Assembly: GCA_023634235.1 (NCBI GenBank)
Contig: JAMKCF010000011.1
Coordinates: forward strand, 4,358,001 to 4,422,000
Reading direction: 5' to 3'
Length of the DNA stretch: 64,000 bases
From: Pisaster brevispinus
Taxonomy: Eukaryota; Echinodermata; Asteroidea; Forcipulatida; Asteriidae
Shown: one piece after another, positions 45,501-49,237 of the stretch
Layout: every line of letters starts with the position of its first letter
How positions within the stretch are numbered: the first letter of the stretch is position 1
Program-made: the position numbers and the translations under genes
The notes under the pieces: generated by a model
What the model saw: the letters and a program-made list of their open reading frames with translations, nothing else
Databases searched by the model: none
Told to the model about the DNA's origin: nothing

Positions 45501-46997
45501 GATGAGAAGCAATTATAGTTAAGTGTCTTGCTCAAGGACACAAGTGTCATGATCGGGATTCGAACCCACACCCTGTTGACTCAGCCACCAGAACTTGAGT
45601 CCGATGCTCTAACCGCTCGGCCACAACACGCTAATGTTTCGTCCCACCTTTAGAATCAACCATAATACAGTTGGGACTGATCCCAGCGTGAATATTACAG
45701 TGGGGACGGCCCAACTATAGCTGGGGCAGTAGAGGGTACCAGCAGAGCCAGCGGTCACTTCACAGGTTCTCTGCAAACATTGCATGAGTGTTGCTGTTGG
45801 TGAGGGTAATATACGACATTGCATGGGTGTTGCTGTTGATGACGGTAATTCACGGCATTGCATGGGTGTTGCTGTCGGTGAGGGTAATTCACGGCATTGC
45901 ATGGGTGTTGCTGTTGGTGAGGGTAATTCACGACATTGCATGGGTGTTGCTGTTGGTGAGGGTAATTCACGACATTGCATGGGTGTTGCTGTTGGTGAGG
46001 GTAATTCACGACATTGCATGGGTGTTGCTGTTGGTGAGGGGCTGGGTAATAATTCATGACATTGCATAGGTGTTGCTGTTGGTGAGGTTAATTCACGACA
46101 TTGCATGGGTGTTGCTGTTGGTGAGGTTAATTCATGGCATTGCATGGGTGTTGCTGTTGGTGACGGTAATTCACGGTCGAGTCTTGGGCTCCGGCTCCAG
46201 CTCTAGCTCCATCATCAACTTTGGAGCAGTTTACATTTGTCCACACAATGAGCTTCGCAACAATGGTCGAAAATCCCTGCATCTATTTATGTTAAATGTG
46301 TCATATGGGTGCTACCAAATAACATAGGATTTACAGCCTATAATGGGTAAATTTCCATATCTGGCCACCACTTTTTCACTCAATTTTTTAAGCAATATCT
46401 AATTTGATTAAAATAATATAATGAATGAAAAAGTGGTGGCCGGATTGTTCGACCTAATTGCATTTTTATTAAGTAAAACTAAGATTAAGAAGAATAAGCC
46501 GGTGCCCGAAAATTCCATACTAACTCAACTGACTAACTTTGTCCCTGTAGGTCACTGTCACTGTCACTTATGTCAGTGTCAAATGAATGCCAATGGTCAA
46601 CTCATTCATGTCAATTTAGCATCACATTATTAACTTTCATCATCAGGCTGATCATGGTCATATTTGATTTTAAAATCAAAGTAAAGTTAACGTTACTTTC
46701 TCCTCTTCTTTTTTTGAGTTTATTTCCTCAAATTACCTTCGAGCTGGATGTTTTCCCTCGCAGAGTCAGTGGTCCTGAACCCGTGGACTTTCCAGAGTTA
46801 TTTCTCTCCCGGTCATGCCTGTCAGTTGGCTTGTTGTGCTGCATCTTTCCCCCAGTTGAAGACGGGGAGAATGGCGGCTTTGAATTCAGTCGGTCTTGTC
46901 TGCTCGTTGGCAGGTCACCGCTATCGGCAGCAGAAGCACTGTTTCCGAACCGCTGCTTTGTTCCGTTGCTGCTCCGTTTCCTCCGAAACTCACTCAT
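19627..46997 (-). CDS. SCAPER: SCAPER gene, 27 exons, C-terminal end not found
   Basis: S-phase cyclin A-associated protein in the endoplasmic reticulum. The family is ER-associated, binds cyclin A/CDK2, and in human cells links TTC5-bound ribosomes to CCR4-NOT during tubulin mRNA autoregulation (established knowledge). Seen here: 27 exons with GT-AG borders and consistent phases give about 1,491 codons; human SCAPER is about 1,400 aa. Order: a basic, Ser-rich N-terminus (res. 1-87); the conserved SCAPER N domain with LRARYWAFLFDNLQRAVDEI (res. ~195-260); SWADRVK and GWETVQR motifs; a long charged coiled coil (res. ~515-930); a C-x2-C-x12-H-x5-H zinc finger (C928, C931, H944, H950); and a helical C-terminal region ending in a motif with LPFQYFSDPRL. 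The start ATG at 46995-46997 has A at -3; a second in-frame ATG lies at 47055-47057. The last exon ends in a strong donor, so at least one further exon is expected but was not found. Introns hold many repeats. Confidence 0.96.
19773..20024. mobile_element. MITE-like repeat, copy 1
   Basis: Shares GGATCCAGATGTTAGGAGGT, CCTTTCAGTAAC and the end GAAATTTCTCATCCCTG with 32346-32607. Its ends are weakly inverted (CAGGCCTGAGAA and TTCTCATCCCTG). It lies in the intron between SCAPER exons 26 and 27. Confidence 0.65.
20320..20600 (-). repeat. tRNA-related SINE, GGGTTTTCAGTCC family, copy 1
   Basis: Minus strand: a tRNA-like head with box B TGTTCGAATCCGGCC, then GGATTGGGTTTTCAGTCCTT and TTTTCCTCCCATATCTAAAA. 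The same body occurs at 49690-49830. It lies immediately beyond the donor of SCAPER exon 26. Confidence 0.75.
20619..20810 (-). CDS. SCAPER: SCAPER exon 26 (LPFQYFSDPRL)
   Basis: Acceptor CTCTTAG, donor GTAAGT, 192 nt, phase 0 to 0. It encodes VQSGNTPTLLQQLCGLPFQY, FSDPRLMAVLFPALMACCYN and NKIILEQEMSCSLL, matching the end of the vertebrate protein almost residue for residue. Confidence 0.97.
21383..21535 (-). CDS. SCAPER: SCAPER exon 25
   Basis: Acceptor TTTTGGCAG, donor GTGGGT, 153 nt, phase 0 to 0. It encodes SALGAEGISLEFRHIATYLI, CSHFVSCEDLLHEIILIVGY and FTILNTDNQ, matching vertebrate VGAEGLSLAFRHMAS, VSCESLLHEVIVCVGYF and PDNQ. Confidence 0.96.
21835..22072 (-). CDS. SCAPER: SCAPER exon 24
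   Basis: Acceptor CTACACAG, donor GTAATC, 238 nt, phase 2 to 0. It encodes RSGSIFTAKKEDPTQLLTTF, ISLLYGILLHGG and GIKMLSNIAVLDLEMMQ, matching vertebrate GRSYSIFDNNRQDPTGL, LHMLYCVLFHG and SLRFFNSFAALHLPAFQ. Confidence 0.95.
22424..22767 (-). mobile_element. CAGGGCTCGAA element, copy 3 (intact, 5-bp target duplication)
   Basis: A 344-bp element with inverted ends CAGAGCTCGAATTTGG and the inverse of CAGGGCTCGAATTTGAC, bounded by ATAAC on both sides (22419-22423 and 22768-22772). It lies in a SCAPER intron, inverted relative to its close relative at 36564-36914. No coding capacity. Confidence 0.88.
23019..23174 (-). CDS. SCAPER: SCAPER exon 23 (GPVDENP-like)
   Basis: Acceptor TGTTCCAG, donor GTAAGA, 156 nt, phase 2 to 2. 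It encodes YLVCCGVIDSLTSFFNCVRG, TVDENPSLAEFLQHSLGLLG and AMTKF, matching vertebrate VDENPKMAIFLQHAAGLLHAM. Confidence 0.95.
23299..23650 (+). mobile_element. CAGGGCTCGAA element, copy 4 (right end lost)
   Basis: Starts CAGGGCTCCAAATTTACACT, with ACTGGGCCGCAGG, AAGTCCAGTGGTCTTGTG and the downstream CATTTTGATTCTGGTCTCG block. The terminal TIR is missing after CCTGCGGTCTGGTGG. Confidence 0.8.
24074..24279 (-). CDS. SCAPER: SCAPER exon 22
   Basis: Acceptor ATCTTGCAG, donor GTATGT, 206 nt, phase 0 to 2. It encodes SSCLMQLLSTVLFCLVKYRP, a Ser-rich insert, and QCGQDLIR, which aligns with vertebrate NRVQDLISYVV before the next exon. Confidence 0.92.
24880..25296 (+). mobile_element. CAGGGCTCGAA element, copy 5 (old)
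   Basis: Contains TTTTACACTGGACCTCAGG, GACAAGTCCAGCGATCTTATG, GTTTATATG and GAATCTGGTCAAG blocks of the family, ending near ATTTTCAAGCCCA. The ends are degraded. Confidence 0.7.
25330..25453 (-). CDS. SCAPER: SCAPER exon 21 (beside tandem copies of its acceptor)
   Basis: Acceptor TGTTTTAG, donor GTAAGT, 124 nt, phase 2 to 0. It encodes KSVCSAANAFRLGCKGCFDN and VAPIVELLVHQLG, matching vertebrate KSLCNAINVYNLTCNNCSEN and LLIHQL. Its 5' end and acceptor are part of the 95-bp tandem array at 25414-25889, so four copies of the acceptor and about 35 nt of exon lie just upstream in transcription order. Confidence 0.94.
25414..25889 (-). repeat. 95-bp tandem array carrying copies of a SCAPER splice acceptor
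   Basis: Five copies at exactly 95-bp spacing (AGGCGAAAGG or AGCCGAAAGG at 25421, 25516, 25611, 25706 and 25801). The first covers the 5' end of SCAPER exon 21. The other four repeat the acceptor CCTGTTTTAG plus about 35 nt of exon sequence and the upstream intron. Units alternate between two variants (ATCCAAGGCG and ATCAAAGCCG), suggesting dimer-wise amplification. None of the extra copies keeps the exon's donor. Confidence 0.92.
26170..26282 (-). CDS. SCAPER: SCAPER exon 20
   Basis: Acceptor TATTTCAG, donor GTGAGT, 113 nt, phase 0 to 2. It encodes EQADQITFRACGGLSTLTRI, matching vertebrate ADQIAFQAAGGLTALEHI; start of the helical C-terminal region. Confidence 0.94.
26804..26933 (-). CDS. 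SCAPER: SCAPER exon 19
   Basis: Acceptor TATTGCAG, donor GTACTG, 130 nt, phase 2 to 0. It encodes KLQKLIKDLNKYLQSQ and KVSAMDRALGEINRILAKK, matching vertebrate KLQRLAKDLLKQ and KVSALDRTLGEITRILEK. Confidence 0.95.
27331..27527 (-). CDS. SCAPER: SCAPER exon 18 (basic helix)
   Basis: Acceptor GTTTGTAG, donor GTAAGG, 197 nt, phase 0 to 2. It encodes ESYSLKLLVDASLD and a very basic run with RKRARKLRQRMASKGKEYE, matching vertebrate KNKKKAKKIKARMNFRAKEYE. The basic run could contact RNA or ribosome (inference). Confidence 0.93.
27561..27596 (+). repeat. (CAA)n microsatellite
   Basis: About twelve CAA units just upstream of SCAPER exon 18 in transcription order (within the intron). Confidence 0.95.
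27619..27975. mobile_element. Foldback (long inverted repeat) MITE
   Basis: Two arms of about 150 bp are imperfect inverted copies: the left arm has TGGGCTATAAAAGGTATTTG and ATGGTTTTCCATTTACTTTG, the right arm carries their inverses. Outer ends CATTGCC and GGCAACG pair. Possible CTTTA target duplication. No ORF. It lies in the SCAPER intron between exons 17 and 18. Confidence 0.85.
28365..28466 (-). CDS. SCAPER: SCAPER exon 17 (second half of zinc finger)
   Basis: Acceptor GCCATAG, donor GTAAGT, 102 nt, phase 0 to 0. It encodes IPSEVYLLSHLRGKKHKEAV, completing the C-x2-C-x12-H-x5-H finger begun in exon 16. The human protein has SSEVYLFSHVKGRKHQQAV. Confidence 0.95.
29566..29721 (-). CDS. SCAPER: SCAPER exon 16 (first half of zinc finger)
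   Basis: Acceptor CTGCCAG, donor GTAGGT, 156 nt, phase 0 to 0. It encodes HDETTRRHNQQIEQKREKAI and NPYEKKKMCSLCAVM. The CSLC pair supplies the two zinc-binding cysteines; the histidines are in the next exon. Confidence 0.95.
29835..30035 (-). repeat. tRNA-derived SINE (GGTCTAGTGGTATGAC head), copy 1
   Basis: Minus strand: box A TTGGTCTAGTGGTATGACAT, box B GGGTTCGAATCCC, then a body with GGACTCGGGGGAAAGTACCG and a tail ending GATGCAAATTTAACC. The same element is at 38270-38478. Confidence 0.85.
30095..30192 (-). repeat. SINE body fragment (same family)
   Basis: Carries only the 3' body (inverse of GATAAAGAATATTATTTAG and TTTTACCCATACACCGATG) without a tRNA head, 60 bp from the fuller copy at 29835-30035. 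Confidence 0.75.
30289..30370 (-). CDS. SCAPER: SCAPER exon 15 (coiled coil)
   Basis: Acceptor TGTTGCAG, donor GTATAC, 82 nt, phase 2 to 0. It encodes RERELKLSALNAAQLAKEEE then IQKKIQQK, matching vertebrate REERLAALTAAQ and LQKKIQLK. Confidence 0.92.
30532..30819. mobile_element. MITE with CAGGGATGTGAT ends and 6-bp target duplication
   Basis: A 288-bp element, terminal inverted repeats CAGGGATGTGAT / ATCACATCCCTG, flanked by GTAAGA at 30526-30531 and 30820-30825. The interior has G-, T- and A-runs and no protein. It lies in the SCAPER intron between exons 14 and 15. Confidence 0.9.
31079..31221 (-). CDS. SCAPER: SCAPER exon 14 (coiled coil)
   Basis: Acceptor GTTTACAG, donor GTAAAT, 143 nt, phase 0 to 2. 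It encodes ERRKALEEERMTRLKEMQKH and REQRERARESAAKERAR, matching vertebrate ERKRALEAERQAR and EKAREDAARERAR. Confidence 0.94.
31664..31841. mobile_element. MITE with CAGAGCTGCYAAC ends and 6-bp target duplication
   Basis: A 178-bp element, inverted ends CAGAGCTGCTAAC and GTTGGCAGCTCTG, flanked by GGTAGG at 31658-31663 and 31842-31847. It lies in a SCAPER intron. Confidence 0.9.
32003..32158 (-). CDS. SCAPER: SCAPER exon 13 (NEIAFINCLEAQNKRHD)
   Basis: Acceptor TTTGCAG, donor GTAAAC, 156 nt, phase 0 to 0. It encodes ANEIAFINCLEAQNKRHDIM, almost identical to the vertebrate NEIAFINTLEAQNKRHDVL, then DERQRRNVEKAAKEEAVQ. Confidence 0.96.
32346..32607. mobile_element. MITE-like repeat, copy 2
   Basis: Shares ACTAGGATCCAAATTTTATG, CCTTTTAGTAACCCCTGGGG and the AAAAGTCTG...CATTTCTGATCCCC end with 19773-20024. 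The ends are imperfectly inverted. Confidence 0.65.
32950..33090 (-). CDS. SCAPER: SCAPER exon 12 (coiled coil)
   Basis: Acceptor GTTGATAG, donor GTAAGG, 141 nt, phase 0 to 0. It encodes IEEVREWKDELLMMKKKDMD and QLEAVRRKAQEEEQK, matching vertebrate VRKWKEELL and LQAIVKKAQEEEAK. Confidence 0.93.
33381..33492 (-). CDS. SCAPER: SCAPER exon 11 (coiled coil)
   Basis: Acceptor GATGATAG, donor GTGAGG, 112 nt, phase 2 to 0. It encodes EAQKRHEERQAKAQRKRE and KLKMLHGK, a basic coiled-coil segment equivalent to vertebrate KKKHEEKQMKAQQLREKLR. Confidence 0.9.
33730..33863 (-). repeat. tRNA-Asn-like core flanked by inverted repeats, copy 2
   Basis: The minus-strand core 33746-33817 is again 72 nt with anticodon loop ATGTTAA (GTT) and box B GGTTCAAATC, and the same flanks (TGAACAAAGAAAAATTGACT left, GTCAATATCTTTGTTCGAGG right) as 3099-3230. 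It is more diverged in the acceptor stem. It lies in the SCAPER intron between exons 10 and 11. Confidence 0.8.
34067..34260 (-). CDS. SCAPER: SCAPER exon 10 (LDWNDMLAEYE, MHEKLSSPSRKR)
   Basis: Acceptor ATAACAG, donor GTACAA, 194 nt, phase 0 to 2. It encodes TLDWNDMLAEYEDRQ, VSWGEMVE and HMHEKLSSPSRKR, matching vertebrate MDWNDVLADYE, TSWGDIVE and HMHEKLSSPSRKR in order. Confidence 0.96.
34725..35815. repeat. 41-bp minisatellite, about 26 copies
   Basis: The unit begins GAGATAAGCAAAAGAAGATC and continues ATGTTCAAAATGGAATACATT. Variants alternate (ACATT/ACAGT; ATCATG/ATTACG), giving 82-bp and longer higher-order units. 41 is not a multiple of three and no frame stays open. It lies in the SCAPER intron between exons 9 and 10. 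Confidence 0.97.
36176..36358 (-). CDS. SCAPER: SCAPER exon 9 (ALASAIAEEEKLTKEIE)
   Basis: Acceptor CTTACTAG, donor GTAAGA, 183 nt, phase 0 to 0. It encodes DEALASAIAEEEKLTKEIEE, nearly identical to vertebrate EAIASAIAEEEQLTREIE, and starts the coiled-coil part. Confidence 0.94.
36564..36914 (+). mobile_element. CAGGGCTCGAA element, copy 6 (intact, 5-bp target duplication)
   Basis: A 351-bp element with ends CAGGGCTCGAATTTGACACT and the inverse of CAGGGCTCGAATTTGGGC, flanked by GTCTT at 36559-36563 and 36915-36919. Very similar to copy 3 along its whole length, so these two are the youngest copies. It lies in a SCAPER intron. Confidence 0.9.
37317..37405 (-). CDS. SCAPER: SCAPER exon 8
   Basis: Acceptor TTTTTCAG, donor GTAAGT, 89 nt, phase 1 to 0. 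It encodes an acidic peptide ending DLATKLDE, corresponding to the vertebrate EELADRLEKANEE region just before the coiled coil. Confidence 0.88.
37513..37923 (-). CDS. SCAPER: SCAPER exon 7 (GWETVQR)
   Basis: Acceptor ATTCCTAG, donor GTAAGT, 411 nt, phase 1 to 1, the longest coding exon. It encodes DDGEGWETVQRSKPSRSRPS, matching vertebrate AEGWETVQRGRP, then a Ser/Thr-rich stretch with SRTDSEKENTP resembling vertebrate DDSDKENV. It is probably intrinsically disordered. Confidence 0.94.
38016..38209 (-). CDS. SCAPER: SCAPER exon 6 (SWADRVKG)
   Basis: Acceptor TTTTGAAG, donor GTGAGT, 194 nt, phase 2 to 1. It encodes AIASWADRVKGRTAKP, equivalent to vertebrate VSWADKVK, followed by a charged low-complexity tail. 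Confidence 0.9.
38270..38478 (+). repeat. tRNA-derived SINE (GGTCTAGTGGTATGAC head), copy 2
   Basis: Plus strand: GGTGGTCTAGTGGTATGACA (box A), GGGTTCAAATCCC (box B), then GGACTCAGGAAAGTACTGAG and a tail with AATATTCTTTATCC. Opposite orientation to copy 1. It lies in the SCAPER intron between exons 5 and 6. Confidence 0.85.
38660..38809 (-). CDS. SCAPER: SCAPER exon 5 (SLAWEIRKSSPGR)
   Basis: Acceptor CCTCATAG, donor GTGAGA, 150 nt, phase 2 to 2. It encodes RPNSLAWEIRKSSPGRG and later NRSLNFSGQD, matching the vertebrate SLAWEV and RRSLNFGG motifs in order. It is related to the upstream candidate exon at 39574-39672. Confidence 0.93.
38810..41689. other. 2.9-kb SCAPER intron containing a candidate extra exon
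   Basis: Apart from the exon-like segment at 39574-39672 and a G-run at 40988-40999, no coding or repeat structure was recognised. Confidence 0.5.
39574..39672 (-). CDS. SCAPER: SCAPER candidate alternative exon 5a (duplicate of exon 5)
   Basis: This 99-nt segment has acceptor CTAAAAAG (weak pyrimidine tract) and donor GTGGGT, and enters and leaves in phase 2 exactly like exon 5. Joined to exon 4 it reads RPTSIVWEVRKSSSPAKHRT, then PSWPPDSRAPTPRR. Exon 5 reads RPNSLAWEIRKSSPGRG at the same place, and vertebrate SCAPER has RPTSLAWEV. Because its length is a multiple of three, it could be included with exon 5 or replace it. Exon 5 carries an additional downstream part (NRSLNFSG). It may be an alternative or cassette exon, or a decaying duplicate. 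Expression is not shown by sequence alone. Confidence 0.72.
41690..41790 (-). CDS. SCAPER: SCAPER exon 4 (end of N domain)
   Basis: Acceptor CAACAG, donor GTATGG, 101 nt, phase 0 to 2. It encodes EVIMILKRATHDFESLIKRI followed by NVQKDFEKCD, aligning with the helical end of the SCAPER N domain. Confidence 0.93.
42822..43123 (-). CDS. SCAPER: SCAPER exon 3 (SCAPER N domain)
   Basis: Acceptor GTATCAG, donor GTATGC, 302 nt, phase 1 to 0. A basic Ser/Arg-rich stretch leads into VDLRARYWAFLFDNLQRAVD and CEADESIVECK. This is the most diagnostic block of the family and is nearly identical to the vertebrate sequence, which fixes gene identity and strand. Confidence 0.97.
43285..43411 (-). CDS. SCAPER: SCAPER exon 2 (DKVRRIVNEEGRQARNL)
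   Basis: Acceptor TTTTTCAG, donor GTAAGA, 127 nt, enters phase 0 and leaves phase 1. It encodes RSLSDDKVRRIVNEEGRQAR followed by NLVTWNVP, matching the extreme N-terminus of vertebrate SCAPER, and ends in an acidic DDSDDSEND stretch. Confidence 0.93.
43600..43890. repeat. TGTACA/ACATGTA-rich low-complexity stretch
   Basis: Dense palindromic TGTACA, ACATGTA and TACACA words without a fixed period, in SCAPER intron 1. Confidence 0.7.
45280..45632 (-). repeat. tRNA-Leu(CAA)-derived SINE
   Basis: On the minus strand the head is a type-II tRNA shape: box A GTGGCCGAGCGGTTAGAGC, anticodon loop CTCAAGT (CAA, Leu), a long variable arm and box B GGGTTCGAATCCC. The body follows with CTTGAGCAAGACACTTAACT, ending at ATAGCGCTATATAAGAAGCC and an (ATT)n tail. 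It lies in SCAPER intron 1. Confidence 0.9.
45770..46182. repeat. 39-bp minisatellite, about 10-11 copies, open in several frames
   Basis: The unit begins GTAATTCACGACATTGCATG and continues GGTGTTGCTGTTGGTGAGG. Being 13 codons long it stays open on both strands (for example MQCRELPSPTATP on minus, GEGNSRHCMGVAV on plus). It lies in SCAPER intron 1 and has no splice signals, so it is not called as a gene. Confidence 0.95.
46363..46442. repeat. Hairpin repeat GGCCACCACTTTTTCA
   Basis: GGCCACCACTTTTTCACTC pairs with GAATGAAAAAGTGGTGGCC 40 bp later. A short foldback element in SCAPER intron 1. Confidence 0.85.
46737..46997 (-). CDS. SCAPER: SCAPER exon 1 (start codon, 87 codons)
   Basis: Begins MSEFRRKRSS and ends at TSSSK before donor GTAATT, phase 0. 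It is rich in Ser, Arg, Lys and Asn with no recognisable domain. As I recall it, the human protein starts close to the RSxSxDKVRRIV motif that lies in exon 2 here, so this exon is a lineage-specific extension or a poorly conserved leader. The frame is open upstream to another ATG at 47055-47057, which would add 20 residues. Confidence 0.8.
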
Positions 46998-47543
46998 TTT
47001 GCCTAAACCTTGGGGATATTCCCCCAAACACCGATCAAACCAACAATAAAAGTACAATAGAAGCCTAAAAATTCCAGGTAACGACCACGTCTCCCTTGCA
47101 AAAGAATGTCAGCACACACACACACTCAAGCGACGTAAACATTAACATTGTCATGGTTTTGCCACTAAAACAATTTTTGATTGGCTTATTTTTGCATAAT
47201 GGTCAGGCAGAGGTACAAAGAACCAATCATTTTGAGCGATACTAAACATTTGGAGCCCTAATTGAGCGAGAGCGCAATTTTATACACGTCCGTACAGAGG
47301 ATGCATGCAATCGCAGGTTGTCTGCGCGCAGCGGCAAAACGGAAAATTTGTATTTAAAAATAGTGGTCTCAGCAACATTTTAAATTAATGGAAGTGAATT
47401 GAAATGCAAGGATTCTTTGAGATTTTATGTCAGTCGTAAAAAGCAACTCTTTTCAAGTTAACGATTCGTAATCAGCTATTTTTACTTGTGATGTTTGCTG
47501 TTTACTTGAGGGCGCTACAGCTATCCGCCGTACGAACTCTGCG

Positions 47544-47592
47544 GCTCCGGGAGCCGGAGCCGGAGGCGGAGCCGGAGCCGGAGGCGGAGCCG
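47544..47592. repeat. GC-rich hexamer array (GGAGCC/GGCGGA)
   Basis: Alternating GGAGCC and GGCGGA words in otherwise AT-rich DNA, followed by GAAGCCCAAGTCGAGG. A related inverse string (GTCGAGTCTTGGGCTCCGGC) occurs at 46171, beside the 39-bp minisatellite. Confidence 0.85.
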
Positions 47593-47857
47593 AAGCCCAA
47601 GTCGAGGTTCGGAAAGGCCCAAGCGATATAATACTTAATAGATCGGCAGTGTAAAAATACATAAATCAACTAAACAAATTGCCCCCCTCCTTTCCCCCTC
47701 CTTTCCCCCTCCCCCTCCCCGCGAAAGTAGGCGAAAGCGTTGAATCGTGTCACAACCCCTCATATCACATCGGATCAGCAGTACGGATACGGCGCCTGTT
47801 TTCTACACCCCTTGCACAACGCGCAGCACACACACGCGCGCGCCTATCCTGTACGCC

Positions 47858-48222
47858 ATTTTGGGAGTCAAAATTGTGCATAAAAACATGCACAAAAGTA
47901 TGGGGGCCGTTAATATGACTTAATGAGCAGTTACAAATAATATAAGAGCAAACCCATATATATCAGAGCAAACCCATATATATCAGAGCAAACCCATATA
48001 TATCAGAGCAAACCCATATAATTTATATAAAAGCAAACCCATACATATAAAAGCAAACTTATATATGTAAGGGCAAACACATACATATTTGCTCTTATAT
48101 GTTTGCTCTTATTATATATGGGTTTGCTCTTATATATATGGGTTTGCTCTTATATATTTGTAACTGCTCATTAAGTCATATTAACGGCCCCCCATACAAA
48201 AGATTTGACTCTCCCAAAATTA
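47858..48222. mobile_element. Foldback element in the divergent promoter region
   Basis: A near-perfect hairpin: GGGCCGTTAATATGACTTAA then TGAGCAGTTACAAATA on the left, and the inverse on the right. Outer ends ATTTTGGGAGTCAAA pair with the inverse of ATTTTGGGAGAGTCAAA. Arms carry tandem ~21-bp units (AGAGCAAACCCATATATATC). No ORF. Confidence 0.9.
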
Positions 48223-48419
48223 TCGAAATGGTAGGCGCGCATTGTTCGGAAGTTCGTTCCGCGTTGTGCAAGGGGTCTAAAAACAAACTTAAAATTTATA
48301 AGTTTGTCTGGTTTGATCACGGGCACCTTCCAGACTATACATTGTAGTACTGTGTGGTTGTCATGGAATAACATTGATAGAAAGGGAACGTGTAGCTTTG
48401 TTTTGGGGAACCATTCGAT

Positions 48420-48600
48420 TGTTTAAGGGCGCCCTCTTCCAAAACTTTGCTCGCGCGCCCCGTGTGTGCGGCCGCGCGAGGCGCGCGCGGCAGGCGGCCA
48501 GCCAAAGAGCCACCTAGCCGATGCCGTGCATGAGTGCGCTGGGCCGCCCCGCATCCCAACCATCCGCATGCGGCTCAAACGTTGATGATCGATGATCGGC
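48420..48600. promoter_or_regulatory. CpG-rich stretch upstream of EPB41L4A
   Basis: Contains CTCGCGCGCCCCGTG and GGCCGCGCGAGGCGCGCG, unusual for this AT-rich window, 550-730 bp before the EPB41L4A start codon; may mark a transcription start. Confidence 0.5.
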
Positions 48601-49153
48601 CGGAGACGAGAGCCAAACCAAAAAAAAACGCAGTTAGATTTTATTTTGACGTGAGCGGGGGACGATAATGACAACATGCAAACAATACATCGCACAACAA
48701 TGGAGTTGCTGTAACGAAAGGAAAAAAAAACTAGCTCAAAAGGGAAAGGCAGCAATGAATGATACAATGACCGACAACAATAAAACCACAGTGCTTGTGT
48801 ATGTTTTGATCAAGTCTCAGTACAGTTTTCTCATGTCCGATGCTACTGAGTGCTAGTATAGTAGTTAGTTTCACATGAGCTGTCCGCCGGCCGGCTAGCT
48901 GCTGATCACGGGGGTGCTGATGATCGTGACTGATGATAGCGAAACGTGCGGACGTGTGTAGGGCTTTTCTTTAATCAACAAATGGTGAATTTCGATTCTG
49001 GATGGACTGGAGAAGAATCTGCATTTTAAAAAGTTTAAGCTGTGCACAATTCTTGTATTACTAGTTTGTGGATTTTCAGCAAGGACCATATCCAACGCCC
49101 TTTTATTAAGTAAGAGGTGGTTCGTCTCGGAACTACTGAGGAGTCGGAATATT

Positions 49154-49237
49154 ATGGAGTGCCTTGGACGGAAACAGAAGGAACTCTATTGCTCCGCGAA
49201 GTTATTGGATGACGCAGAACTCAATCTCGATGTTCAG
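49154..49237 (+). CDS. EPB41L4A: EPB41L4A exon 1
   Basis: Codes [20 protein letters not shown] then AELNLDVQ, phase 0 at donor GTACAA. It matches the vertebrate start MGCFC...EFYCEVLLLDE. A 9.6-kb first intron follows. Confidence 0.93.

Larger units (their letters stand above)
46998..49153. promoter_or_regulatory. Shared 5' region between divergent SCAPER and EPB41L4A
   Basis: About 2.15 kb separates the two start codons, so both promoters and 5' UTRs must lie here (or upstream within 5' introns). Contents: AT-rich sequence next to SCAPER, a GGAGCC/GGCGGA hexamer array (47544-47592), pyrimidine-rich 47683-47720, the foldback element at 47858-48222, and a CpG-rich stretch at 48420-48600. No TATA box could be assigned with confidence. 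Confidence 0.7.

Noticed and set aside
45609..46145. Long minus-strand frame (178 aa) of MQCRELPSPTATP repeats
   Set aside because: It is the 39-bp minisatellite read in frame. Other frames are open too, there are no splice or homology signals, and it lies in a SCAPER intron.
46570..47068. Plus-strand frames of 106-159 aa across SCAPER exon 1
   Set aside because: They are antisense shadows of SCAPER exon 1, which is supported by splice sites and in-frame joining to exon 2.
48423..48767. Minus-strand frame of 114 aa through the CpG-rich stretch
   Set aside because: Low-complexity Arg/Ala translation of CG-rich DNA with no homology; better explained as promoter composition.
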